From positions 1 to 6,446 of the forward strand of contig CAAFXQ010000340.1 in NCBI GenBank assembly GCA_900767015.1: DNA of 6,446 bases. The letters are read 5' to 3'. This document shows, one piece after another, positions 1 to 5,323 of this stretch. The position numbers were made by a program, and so were the translations under genes. The stretch is from Clostridia bacterium. GTDB lineage: Bacteria > Bacillota > Clostridia > Oscillospirales > Acutalibacteraceae. The first letter of the stretch is position 1, and each line of letters begins with the position of its first letter. The notes under the pieces were generated by a model, which worked only from the letters and a program-made list of their open reading frames with translations, did not search any database and was not told the DNA's origin.

Positions 1-120
1 AAGCATTTTCCCCGAAGCCGCAAAGGTTCCCTCCGCTTATAATCTACCGGCTTCCCGATACGGAAAAACCGCTTCTGCGGGAAACGGCGTACCATTGGAA
101 CCGGGGTGCCCACGACCGCA
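1..120. other. Non-coding, foldable GC-rich block, possibly part of a dispersed repeat
   Basis: No gene is supported here. Two plus-strand frames happen to be open: the frame starting at base 2 has no stop until about 229, and the frame starting at base 3 runs on into the sigma gene's frame. Neither has a ribosome binding site or a recognisable protein. The stretch 47-104 can fold as nested arms: CCGG-c-TTCC (47-55) with GGAACCGG (97-104), TACG (59-62) with CGTA (88-91), and CCGC (69-72) with GCGG (77-80). The block abuts a 7-bp array at 121. Open frames, foldability and the array together suggest a repeated intergenic element, but copy number cannot be seen from one window. Confidence 0.35.
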
Positions 121-151
121 ATTACGAATTACGAATTACGCATTACGCATT
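121..151. repeat. Four-unit 7-bp tandem array (ATTACGA/ATTACGC)
   Basis: The units are ATTACGA (121-127), ATTACGA (128-134), ATTACGC (135-141) and ATTACGC (142-148), followed by a partial ATT. The period is exactly 7 and the units fall into two identical pairs. It lies about 100 bp upstream of the sigma gene. A second array with the same period but a different unit lies at 5275-5302. Short heptamer arrays of this kind are, from general recollection, common between genes in gut Clostridia; their role is not known to me. Confidence 0.8.
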
Positions 152-248
152 GAAAAGGGCGCTTCCCCAAATCGTCTCAGTTATTACATTCTATGCGTGT
201 CAGGAACGAGATGCAAACGGTATCTATAAAGTGAAAGGAGGTCTTCTC

Positions 249-803
249 ATGTCGGACAGCGAAATCATTTCTCTGCTTTTTGCCCGGAATGAGCAGGGAC
301 TGAAAGAAGCGAAAGAGAAATACGGCCGACTGCTTTTCTCTCTTTCAAAAAATATTGTAAACAGCGACGAGGACGCCGCCGAATGTGAAAACGACACCTA
401 TTTTGCTTTGTGGAAAAGCGTTCCGCCGAAAGAGCCCGACCCGCTTTCTGCGTTTCTTTGCCGGATTGCAAAAAATCTGTCGCTTAAGAGACTGCGTGAA
501 AAAACGGCGCTCAAACGGACGGGAATCACCGTCCCGCTTGAGGAGCTTGACGAAGCGATCGGCTGTGATGAACTGCAAAGGCATCTCGATTCGAAGCGGC
601 TCGGAAAGCTGATTGACAGCTTTTTGGATACGCTCGACAGCGAAAATCGACGGCTTTTTGTCAAGCGGTACTGGTTTTGCTGTGACACATCGGTTCTTTC
701 CGATGAATTCGGGCTCAGCGAAAACACCGTACATAAAAGGCTTTCGAGAACGAGACAGAAACTCAGGGCTTATCTTGTTAAGGAGGGTGCATACAATGAA
801 TGA
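249..803 (+). CDS. Sigma-70 family (ECF-like) RNA polymerase sigma factor
   Basis: This 184-residue protein probably directs RNA polymerase to a small set of promoters. Residues about 22-88 resemble sigma region 2 (core binding and -10 recognition), including the SAFLCRIAKNLSLKRLRE stretch. Residues about 120-177 resemble region 4, with a helix-turn-helix around LSDEFGLSENTVHKRLSRTR that would read the -35 box. Region 3 is absent, as in ECF sigma factors, and the length is normal for that group. The ATG at 249 is chosen because AAAGGAGG (234-241) sits 7 bp before it; the frame is open further upstream with a TTG at 150, but that has no ribosome site and would begin inside the 7-bp array. The stop overlaps the next gene by 8 bp, so the two are translationally coupled. 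The target promoters are unknown. Confidence 0.9.
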   Translation: MSDSEIISLLFARNEQGLKEAKEKYGRLLFSLSKNIVNSDEDAAECENDTYFALWKSVPPKEPDPLSAFLCRIAKNLSLKRLREKTALKRTGITVPLEELDEAIGCDELQRHLDSKRLGKLIDSFLDTLDSENRRLFVKRYWFCCDTSVLSDEFGLSENTVHKRLSRTRQKLRAYLVKEGAYNE

Positions 804-1914
804 ATATCTCAACGACGCTTTGGGTGAAATTTCCGACGAAAAAATCGCCGACGCGGCGAACGGAAAAAAGACGAAGCGGATAACCTTTTTGAAAGTCGCA
901 TCAGCCGCCTGTATTGTTTTGGCTGTTGCCGCCGGGGTTGTGTTTGCAAAAACCGACAAGCTGAAAATCAAAGACGAACAGGTACAAAATCAGGTGGAAG
1001 CTGCTGTTCAGACAGCGGCAGATACGGCTAATGGCGAGACGACGCTGACAGCAGCGGCGGAAATCTATCCGGAAAAAAAGTGGGACGAAAAAGAAAGCAA
1101 CGAAAAGTACACGGAACTAAGCGTTAACGGAAAGACGTATCTTTCGACCGGCATGAAAGCCGAAAAGACCGAAATCGGAACGAAGCTCGGTTCGGCAAAA
1201 GCGAAAGGATTCGATATCTATACCGACAAAACCTACGAAACCGACTGTGAGGTTTATGCGGTCGGAAGCTTTCAATCTGAGTTTCTTGTTGCGGTGAAAT
1301 TTGATGCGGACGGCAATGCCTATTCCTATAAATCCGAAGACTGGTTCCCGTCTGATCTTCGGGATTTTACCGAAACGCTGAACTTTTCCGAAAATATAAA
1401 AATTGACCGTGATGTTATGCTGATTTCGGATTCTGACGTCATCGCAAGTCAGATTAAGCTTGACTATAACGAGAAGTTAATCCATGCGGCTTACGGTTTG
1501 CTTGAAGCTGACGGAGAAGCGAAAGCGCTTGAATACACGGCTGATAATATGGCAAAGAATAGCGAGCGTATTCTTGAGTTCGGTGTGTCGTCTCCGCTTT
1601 TAAGCCGGTATTCTCTGTTCCTGTCCGTCTCCGAGGACGGCTATATCATGACAAATCTTGTTGATGTCGGCGTCAGCTTTTTCGTCGGAAGAGAAGCGGT
1701 CAAAGCTCTTTTTGAGACAGCAGACAAAACCGGCGGAGAAAAGTATGTTCCGTCAACAACGCCGCCTCATCCAACCGAAAGCGAAGCCGCAGCCGTTTAT
1801 CGGACGACCTTTTGGGCTGGTCAGAGCACCGAGGCGTACGCACAAGGCGATGTATATGTGGTCGATACAATCGAAGTAACCGAGGTGTTCTCTGCACCGT
1901 CAAAGGAGGAATAA
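796..1914 (+). CDS. Probable membrane-anchored anti-sigma factor or sensor partner
   Basis: This 372-residue protein has a short cytoplasmic N-terminus (1-28, acidic, with LNDALGEISDEKIADAA), one hydrophobic helix (about 29-51) and a large, charged, presumably extracellular C-terminal part with no domain I recognise. A soluble N-terminus, one helix and an outer sensor region placed directly after an ECF-like sigma gene is the classic anti-sigma layout. No zinc-binding HxxxCxxC motif is present in the N-terminus, so it is not a ZAS-type anti-sigma. The ATG at 796 is chosen because it follows AGGAGG (781-786) by 9 bp and overlaps the sigma stop (ATGAATGA); the frame is open upstream, but only as antisense-free read-through of the sigma gene. 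Residues about 318-332 are rich in Pro, Thr and Glu and look like a linker. The anti-sigma role is inferred from context, not from a recognised family. Confidence 0.75.
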   Translation: MNEYLNDALGEISDEKIADAANGKKTKRITFLKVASAACIVLAVAAGVVFAKTDKLKIKDEQVQNQVEAAVQTAADTANGETTLTAAAEIYPEKKWDEKESNEKYTELSVNGKTYLSTGMKAEKTEIGTKLGSAKAKGFDIYTDKTYETDCEVYAVGSFQSEFLVAVKFDADGNAYSYKSEDWFPSDLRDFTETLNFSENIKIDRDVMLISDSDVIASQIKLDYNEKLIHAAYGLLEADGEAKALEYTADNMAKNSERILEFGVSSPLLSRYSLFLSVSEDGYIMTNLVDVGVSFFVGREAVKALFETADKTGGEKYVPSTTPPHPTESEAAAVYRTTFWAGQSTEAYAQGDVYVVDTIEVTEVFSAPSKEE

Positions 1915-1917
1915 GGA

Positions 1918-2193
1918 ATGAAAAAAGGAACAAAAATTATCATTGGCATTTTTGTCGTAGTGATTGCACTCTGGCTTACCATTTTCTCGGTGGATTATAA
2001 CCGTTGCGCCAACCTGAAGGCACCTGTTTTCGCAGTCGAAAGAACAAGTCAAAACAAAGTGATTGATTATGTCGGTCCCGGATATACGGCACAGATTGAA
2101 AAAGGAAAGGGTGCCGAACCGGATCGGGGCGACGTAATTATCCGTTCCGAGCTTCGACTTTTCGGAAAAGTTGTTTCGGCGGCGATTTCGTAA
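1918..2193 (+). CDS. Small single-helix membrane protein, third gene of the sigma operon
   Basis: This 91-residue protein starts with a Lys-rich tip and a hydrophobic helix at residues about 6-25 (IIIGIFVVVIALWLTIFSV), leaving a small soluble domain of about 65 residues, likely outside the cell. That domain includes VIDYVGPGYTAQIEKGKG and ends LFGKVVSAAIS. I recall similar short proteins with a membrane tip followed by DY and a GxGY element in Firmicutes, annotated only as hypothetical. AAAGGAGG (1902-1909) lies 8 bp before the ATG, and the gap from the preceding stop is only 3 bp, so it is cotranscribed with the sigma and anti-sigma genes. It could be a lipid-free anchor, a modulator of the anti-sigma protein, or a product of the sigma regulon; nothing in the sequence decides between these. 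Confidence 0.85.
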   Translation: MKKGTKIIIGIFVVVIALWLTIFSVDYNRCANLKAPVFAVERTSQNKVIDYVGPGYTAQIEKGKGAEPDRGDVIIRSELRLFGKVVSAAIS

Positions 2194-2216
2194 TCCGCCA
2201 AAAAAGACAAGTAAGT

Positions 2217-2253
2217 ACTTTCGCAACCGATTGCAACCGCCGGTTGCGAAAGT
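2217..2253. repeat. Perfect 13-bp inverted repeat with a competing inner palindrome
   Basis: ACTTTCGCAACCG (2217-2229) is exactly complementary to CGGTTGCGAAAGT (2241-2253), with an 11-nt spacer. The motif GCAACCG occurs twice in direct orientation (2223-2229 and 2233-2239), and both copies can pair with the same CGGTTGC (2241-2247). The inner pairing is a 7-1-7 palindrome (2233-2247). There is no T-run after the right arm, so it is not a standard rho-independent terminator of the sigma operon. It lies just upstream of the Xre gene promoter, which fits an operator, but an mRNA 3'-end stabiliser is also possible. Confidence 0.8.
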
Positions 2254-2268
2254 GCAAGGCACGATATG

Positions 2269-2297
2269 TTGATTTTCCGACGGGCTGTTGCTATAAT
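2269..2297 (+). promoter_or_regulatory. Housekeeping-type promoter of the Xre regulator gene
   Basis: A -35 box TTGATT (2269-2274) and a perfect -10 box TATAAT (2292-2297) are separated by the ideal 17 bp. Transcription would start near 2304, leaving a leader of about 26 nt that contains AGGAGG (2317-2322). The inverted repeat at 2217-2253 ends 15 bp before the -35 box. Confidence 0.75.
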
Positions 2298-2329
2298 TTT
2301 CCTGTAAGTTTCACTCAGGAGGAAACAGC

Positions 2330-3049
2330 ATGAAAATCAACGAAAAGATTTATACACTCAGAAAAAAGTTTGGCTGGTCACAGGACGAGCTTGCCGATAA
2401 GCTTTCGGTTTCCCGTCAGTCCGTTTCAAAGTGGGAGACGGGAGACAGCGTGCCCGAAATAGCAAAGCTGTTGGCGCTTGCGAAAATATTTTCGGTCACG
2501 ACCGATTACCTTTTAGATGACAGCAAGGACGAATACATTCCCCCTCAGACAGAAAAAAGCATCGACACCGCCGACAAGGTTATCGGTAAGACCGAATCGC
2601 TGTTTCATAACTACGGCTGGATTCTCGGGGTTGTGCTTTTATTTCTCGGTTTATGGCGCATCATAAGCGCCGTTTCGAGTATCGCAACCTTTGTAAGTGC
2701 AGGGGCTTTCGGCGTGCTCGGCGGGGCGGCCTTTCTTCCTTTGGCGTTTTCGGCTCTGGTCGGGCTCGCCTTGGCGGTCGGCGGCATTATTATGATAAAG
2801 TATCTGCGAAAAAAGGACAAAACCGGGAAAACACCGAAAAGAACGAAACGGTTGACGGTTCTTCTCATAATCGGTATTGTTCTTATCGTTTCTGCGGCGA
2901 TCACCGCCCGGTTTGTGATAGATGCCGTCTATACCCTCAAGCCGCTTGACGAACACAGCGATGAAGTCACCTGTATTGTTTCCTCTGCGGTCGGCGAAGA
3001 CGAAGCCGACTTTGAAATAGTGGATAGCAGTTTGACAGCCGCTTCGTAA
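2330..3049 (+). CDS. Xre-family HTH regulator with C-terminal membrane helices
   Basis: Residues about 4-64 form an HTH_3/Cro-C1 DNA-binding domain. The recognition region is WSQDELADKLSVSRQSVSKWE, followed by the family's usual P-x-x-x-x-L-x-x-L-A-x-x-x-x-V-x-x-D-x-L-L-D tail. A polar linker (about 65-92) leads to strongly hydrophobic segments at about 96-114, 117-158 (one or two helices) and 175-197, separated by a very basic loop (159-174, KKDKTGKTPKRTK). The last 40 residues are acidic. The 239-residue product would therefore be a membrane-tethered repressor-like protein, a layout common in Firmicutes but with few worked-out examples. The ATG follows AGGAGG by 7 bp and a consensus promoter. 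It has its own promoter, so it is a separate transcription unit from the sigma operon. Target genes are unknown; autoregulation through the 2217-2253 repeat is a guess. Confidence 0.88.
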   Translation: MKINEKIYTLRKKFGWSQDELADKLSVSRQSVSKWETGDSVPEIAKLLALAKIFSVTTDYLLDDSKDEYIPPQTEKSIDTADKVIGKTESLFHNYGWILGVVLLFLGLWRIISAVSSIATFVSAGAFGVLGGAAFLPLAFSALVGLALAVGGIIMIKYLRKKDKTGKTPKRTKRLTVLLIIGIVLIVSAAITARFVIDAVYTLKPLDEHSDEVTCIVSSAVGEDEADFEIVDSSLTAAS

Positions 3050-3059
3050 ACTGTAGAAT
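3032..3059 (+). promoter_or_regulatory. Probable promoter overlapping the end of the Xre gene
   Basis: A perfect -35 box TTGACA (3032-3037) and a -10 box TAGAAT (3054-3059) are spaced by 16 bp. The -35 box lies inside the last codons of the Xre gene and the start point would be near 3066. This would give the acidic protein gene at 3125 its own transcript. Confidence 0.6.
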
Positions 3060-3098
3060 AACGGAGCAAAAAGATAAACAAAGTTTTTCTCTGTTATT
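3057..3098. repeat. Inverted repeat covering the -10 box and transcript start
   Basis: AATAACGGAG (3057-3066) pairs with CTCTGTTATT (3089-3098) with one G-U pair, and inside it AAAAA (3068-3072) pairs with TTTTT (3084-3088) after a one-base bulge. The arm overlaps the -10 box and start of the predicted promoter. It could be an operator in DNA, or a hairpin in RNA reading through from the Xre gene. There is no clean T-run after the stem. Confidence 0.6.
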
Positions 3099-3124
3099 TG
3101 TCAATAGGAAAGGACGGTTATGAT

Positions 3125-3598
3125 ATGAAAGATTACGACTTCGGTTCAGACAGCACGATTCCATTCAAAGCGCTTGCCGATAAAATAAAGGGGATTGCGG
3201 ACGGTTCTCTTGACGAAGACGATTTCAATATTGATGCGTTTTCGAAAAGCGGAATGACAGAGACTTTCGGCAAAATTCTTTCTGAGGAATTATCGAAGCC
3301 CTCTGAACCTATATCAGAGGTCGAGTTGTATGAAGAAATCGTCGACAATTATTTTCTTCTGATAAAGGAGCTCGGTGCCCAAAGCTTCAGCTTTTTTCGC
3401 TTCGCCGACTACGATTCTTGCCGTGAAATTATCCTTGACGGACAGAAATATGACTTAGACGGCGAATTTTGTCACGATGATACCGAAGCTTCCGGCGCAC
3501 TGTGTGCGATTGACTGCTTAATGGCAGACTTAGAGGAAGAGGACGAAACCATACTGAAAAAAGTTGAGAGTATGATCAATGGAAAAAACAGGACGTGA
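3125..3598 (+). CDS. Acidic hypothetical protein of unknown function
   Basis: I do not recognise this 157-residue protein. It has no signal peptide and no membrane helix, so it should be cytoplasmic. It is very acidic: 38 Asp/Glu against 15 Lys/Arg, with a cluster LEEEDE near residues 136-141. Four cysteines occur in the second half (99, 116, 127, 131). The ATG at 3125 is chosen because AAAGGA (3109-3114) lies 10 bp before it; a TTG in frame at 3098 sits in the right arm of the inverted repeat and has no ribosome site, and the ATG at 3120 hits a stop at once. It follows the Xre gene on the same strand by 75 bp and is the last gene before a terminator. Strong acidity is seen in many inhibitor or immunity-type proteins, but nothing here identifies it as one. 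Confidence 0.75.
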   Translation: MKDYDFGSDSTIPFKALADKIKGIADGSLDEDDFNIDAFSKSGMTETFGKILSEELSKPSEPISEVELYEEIVDNYFLLIKELGAQSFSFFRFADYDSCREIILDGQKYDLDGEFCHDDTEASGALCAIDCLMADLEEEDETILKKVESMINGKNRT

Positions 3599-3620
3599 TT
3601 CCGGCTTAAATCAGATTTTA

Positions 3621-3650
3621 TAAGAGGCTGTTTTCGGGCAGTCTCTTTTG
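3621..3650 (+). terminator. Rho-independent terminator after the acidic protein gene
   Basis: AGAGGCTG (3623-3630) pairs with CAGTCTCT (3639-3646) with one G-U pair around an 8-nt loop, and the stem runs into TTTTG. It lies 25 bp after the stop and closes the plus-strand genes before the convergent minus-strand gene. Confidence 0.8.
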
Positions 3651-3656
3651 TATACG

Positions 3657-3697
3657 AGAAAAAACCTGTCGCAAGGACAATCCCTGCGGCAGGTTTA
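3657..3697 (-). terminator. Rho-independent terminator of the phosphoesterase gene
   Basis: The 11-bp arms at 3663-3673 (AACCTGTCGCA) and 3685-3695 (TGCGGCAGGTT) pair with one wobble. Read on the minus strand the stem is followed by six T (complement of A3659-3664). It begins about 10 bp after the stop of the minus-strand gene, back-to-back with the plus-strand terminator. Confidence 0.88.
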
Positions 3698-3706
3698 TGC
3701 TTTTCT

Positions 3707-5131
3707 TTATCCGAACAGCCATTCGAGCAGATTGACATCATACCCGGCTTCTTTGACTTCGGTAAAAATGCTGAAATTGTTGATAAACGAATAGACCGTA
3801 CCGATGAGCCTGACAAGACTGTCAAACGGATTTCTCGTTTTGTCCGGGTGACCGCCGTTTTCGCTTGTTTTCGTAATCGTAAAGGTGTTAAACAGTTCGT
3901 CCGATTCAAGCGTATACGAGCTTACCGTCAGCGTGTCGCCGTCAAAGTCGAGAAGATTGTACATCGCCTCGGGTGCAAGATACGAGAAGCCCGCATTCTT
4001 TCCGAGCGGCGCTTCTGTGGCCGTTTCGGGACGGTTTACGGCGCCGGAGGTGAAATAGATTGTGCCTTTCGGGTCGGTCATTTCGCTTCGGTAGGCTTCG
4101 ACGGTGCGGTTGCCGTAAATGACATTGGAAACCGTATAGAAATGGCTGTGACCCAACAGAACAAGGTCGATTTTGAACTCGTCACAAATCGGCGACCATA
4201 AAAGCTCCATGATTCTGACCTCGGGAACTCGGTGCGGCTCTCTTTCGCCGTAAAGGTCATGGTGGAACATCATGATTTTCCATTTGACGCCGGGATTTTT
4301 TTCGATTGCTTCTTTGACGAATGCACGGTGGTCGACGCCGCTTCCCGTTGTGCTGTCCATGACAAGAAACAACGCATTGTCCTTGACAAACCAGTAATCC
4401 GAGCCGATATAGGACCTGACAAGCTGACCGTTGTCCTCGTTCGGCACGTTCTTAAACGTTTTATACTCGGTGCCCTTTTTGTCGTGGTTTCCGATCGCCG
4501 TTGCCACACTGACCGACTTTACAACCGGAGAAGCCGAAAAGCCCTTGTATTCGCTTTCAAGTGCCGAAGAAGCCTGATCGCCTGCCGAAAGCACAAGCGA
4601 CAGATCGGGTCTTTTTGCGGCGGCGGTTTCAAGTGTTTCACTAAAAACCCGTGCGCTTTCCTTGACCGAATCCGGTTCATCTTCTTCAAGGCTGACGTGC
4701 ACGTCCGTCACATAAAGAGCGGAAAACTTCCCGTCCTTTTTGTCGGTTTTAAAAGAGTAGACGGCAGATTGATAACTTCCGCTGACGCATTGATAATAGT
4801 AAACGGTGTCCTCACGAAGTCCCGTTACGGTCACCTTGTTGGCATAGTCGCCGTCGGTGGCTTTCAGACAGGTACCCTCAAAAACCGTGTCGAGTGCGTC
4901 CGGGCTTTCTCCGAGAAGCACTTTCGGCGTGCTTTCTTCCTCGCTGTACCACGAAAACCGCCTTTCGCTTTCGTCGCTTCCCGGAAAAACGGTGACGGCG
5001 CTTTTTGCGTCCGCCGTTTCCCAATAAGCCGCCCATTCGTCCTCGCTTACCGCAGCAGCCGGTACACAAACCGAAGCAGTTAATATAAGGGTCAGCACCA
5101 AAGCCAAAAATTTTCTTGCTGTTTTCTTCAT
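3707..5131 (-). CDS. Secreted metallophosphoesterase, purple-acid-phosphatase-like
   Basis: This 474-residue protein is predicted to hydrolyse phosphate esters outside the cell; the substrate is unknown. Residues 1-27 are a signal peptide (basic tip, hydrophobic core, cleavage probably after VPAAA). Residues about 42-130 resemble the N-terminal fibronectin-like domain of purple acid phosphatases, ending YYYQCVSG..YSFKT. The calcineurin-like catalytic domain (about 135-400) shows the metal ligands in order: D143-x-H145 (TDVH), D185 (AGDQ), N215-H216-D217 (GNHD), H290/H291 (FHHD) and H328-x-H330 (GHSH). The tyrosine of the purple-type GDxxY motif is missing (GDQAS), so it should be a colourless two-metal enzyme. 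The C-terminal 70 residues are not recognised. The ATG is preceded by AAGGAGA (complement of 5141-5147) at 9 bp spacing. It stands alone, with its own terminator; no clear promoter was found upstream. Confidence 0.9.
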   Translation of the reverse strand: MKKTARKFLALVLTLILTASVCVPAAAVSEDEWAAYWETADAKSAVTVFPGSDESERRFSWYSEEESTPKVLLGESPDALDTVFEGTCLKATDGDYANKVTVTGLREDTVYYYQCVSGSYQSAVYSFKTDKKDGKFSALYVTDVHVSLEEDEPDSVKESARVFSETLETAAAKRPDLSLVLSAGDQASSALESEYKGFSASPVVKSVSVATAIGNHDKKGTEYKTFKNVPNEDNGQLVRSYIGSDYWFVKDNALFLVMDSTTGSGVDHRAFVKEAIEKNPGVKWKIMMFHHDLYGEREPHRVPEVRIMELLWSPICDEFKIDLVLLGHSHFYTVSNVIYGNRTVEAYRSEMTDPKGTIYFTSGAVNRPETATEAPLGKNAGFSYLAPEAMYNLLDFDGDTLTVSSYTLESDELFNTFTITKTSENGGHPDKTRNPFDSLVRLIGTVYSFINNFSIFTEVKEAGYDVNLLEWLFG

Positions 5132-5233
5132 TCTCTCTTTTCTCCTTTTCGCTGTTTTGCTCTCTGAAAATAAAAAACTGTCGGCAAGCGGGAGTTTGTT
5201 TTGTTTTAAGGGTAAAACTCAAATCAAACGTCC

Positions 5234-5259
5234 CGGCATCTGTCGACAGTCAAGTGCCG
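5234..5259. repeat. Nested palindrome upstream of the phosphoesterase gene
   Basis: A perfect 10-bp palindrome CTGTCGACAG (5240-5249) lies between complementary arms CGGCA (5234-5238) and TGCCG (5255-5259). It sits about 105-130 bp before the phosphoesterase start and could be a regulator site or part of the intergenic repeat that follows. A short palindrome like this can also arise by chance. Confidence 0.45.
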
Positions 5260-5269
5260 AAAACTACGA

Positions 5270-5303
5270 CACTTCTTCACTATTCACTCTTACTTCTTAC
5301 TTA
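5270..5303. repeat. Second 7-bp tandem array (CTTCACT/CTTACTT type)
   Basis: Four units of exactly 7 bp: CTTCACT (5275-5281), ATTCACT (5282-5288), CTTACTT (5289-5295) and CTTACTT (5296-5302), with a partial unit before. On the minus strand the units read AAGTAAG and AGTGAAT/AGTGAAG. It lies between the dehydrogenase stop and the phosphoesterase gene, and shares period and copy number, but not unit sequence, with the array at 121-151. Confidence 0.75.
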
Positions 5304-5323
5304 CGCTTGAAGTTCTTCAAGCG
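5304..5323 (-). terminator. Hairpin directly abutting the dehydrogenase stop codon
   Basis: CGCTTGAAG (5304-5312) is exactly complementary to CTTCAAGCG (5315-5323), so the transcript would fold a 8-9 bp stem immediately after the TAA stop. No T-run follows on the minus strand (TAAGTAAGAAG instead), so it is an atypical terminator at best and may serve as a 3'-end protector. Confidence 0.4.

Noticed and set aside
121..151. CRISPR repeats
   Set aside because: Units are 7 bp and contiguous with no spacers; the same holds for 5275-5302.
203..229. Possible ECF-type autoregulated promoter (GGAAC at 203-207 with CTATAA at 224-229)
   Set aside because: Only the -35-like part is convincing; the -10 part does not match an ECF consensus well and the start would fall inside the ribosome binding site.
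613..795. Upstream extension of the anti-sigma frame
   Set aside because: It overlaps the sigma gene almost completely, while AGGAGG at 781-786 points to the ATG at 796.
345..971. 208-codon minus-strand open frame
   Set aside because: It is antisense to the sigma and anti-sigma genes, has no ribosome site and spans their junction.
2217..2253. Rho-independent terminator for the sigma operon
   Set aside because: The stem is strong, but no T-run follows on the plus strand, so it is reported as an inverted repeat instead.
4232..5083. 283-codon plus-strand open frame
   Set aside because: It lies opposite the phosphoesterase, whose metal motifs, signal peptide and ribosome site are clear; the plus-strand product is Arg/Cys/Phe-rich with no recognisable domain, as expected for an antisense shadow.
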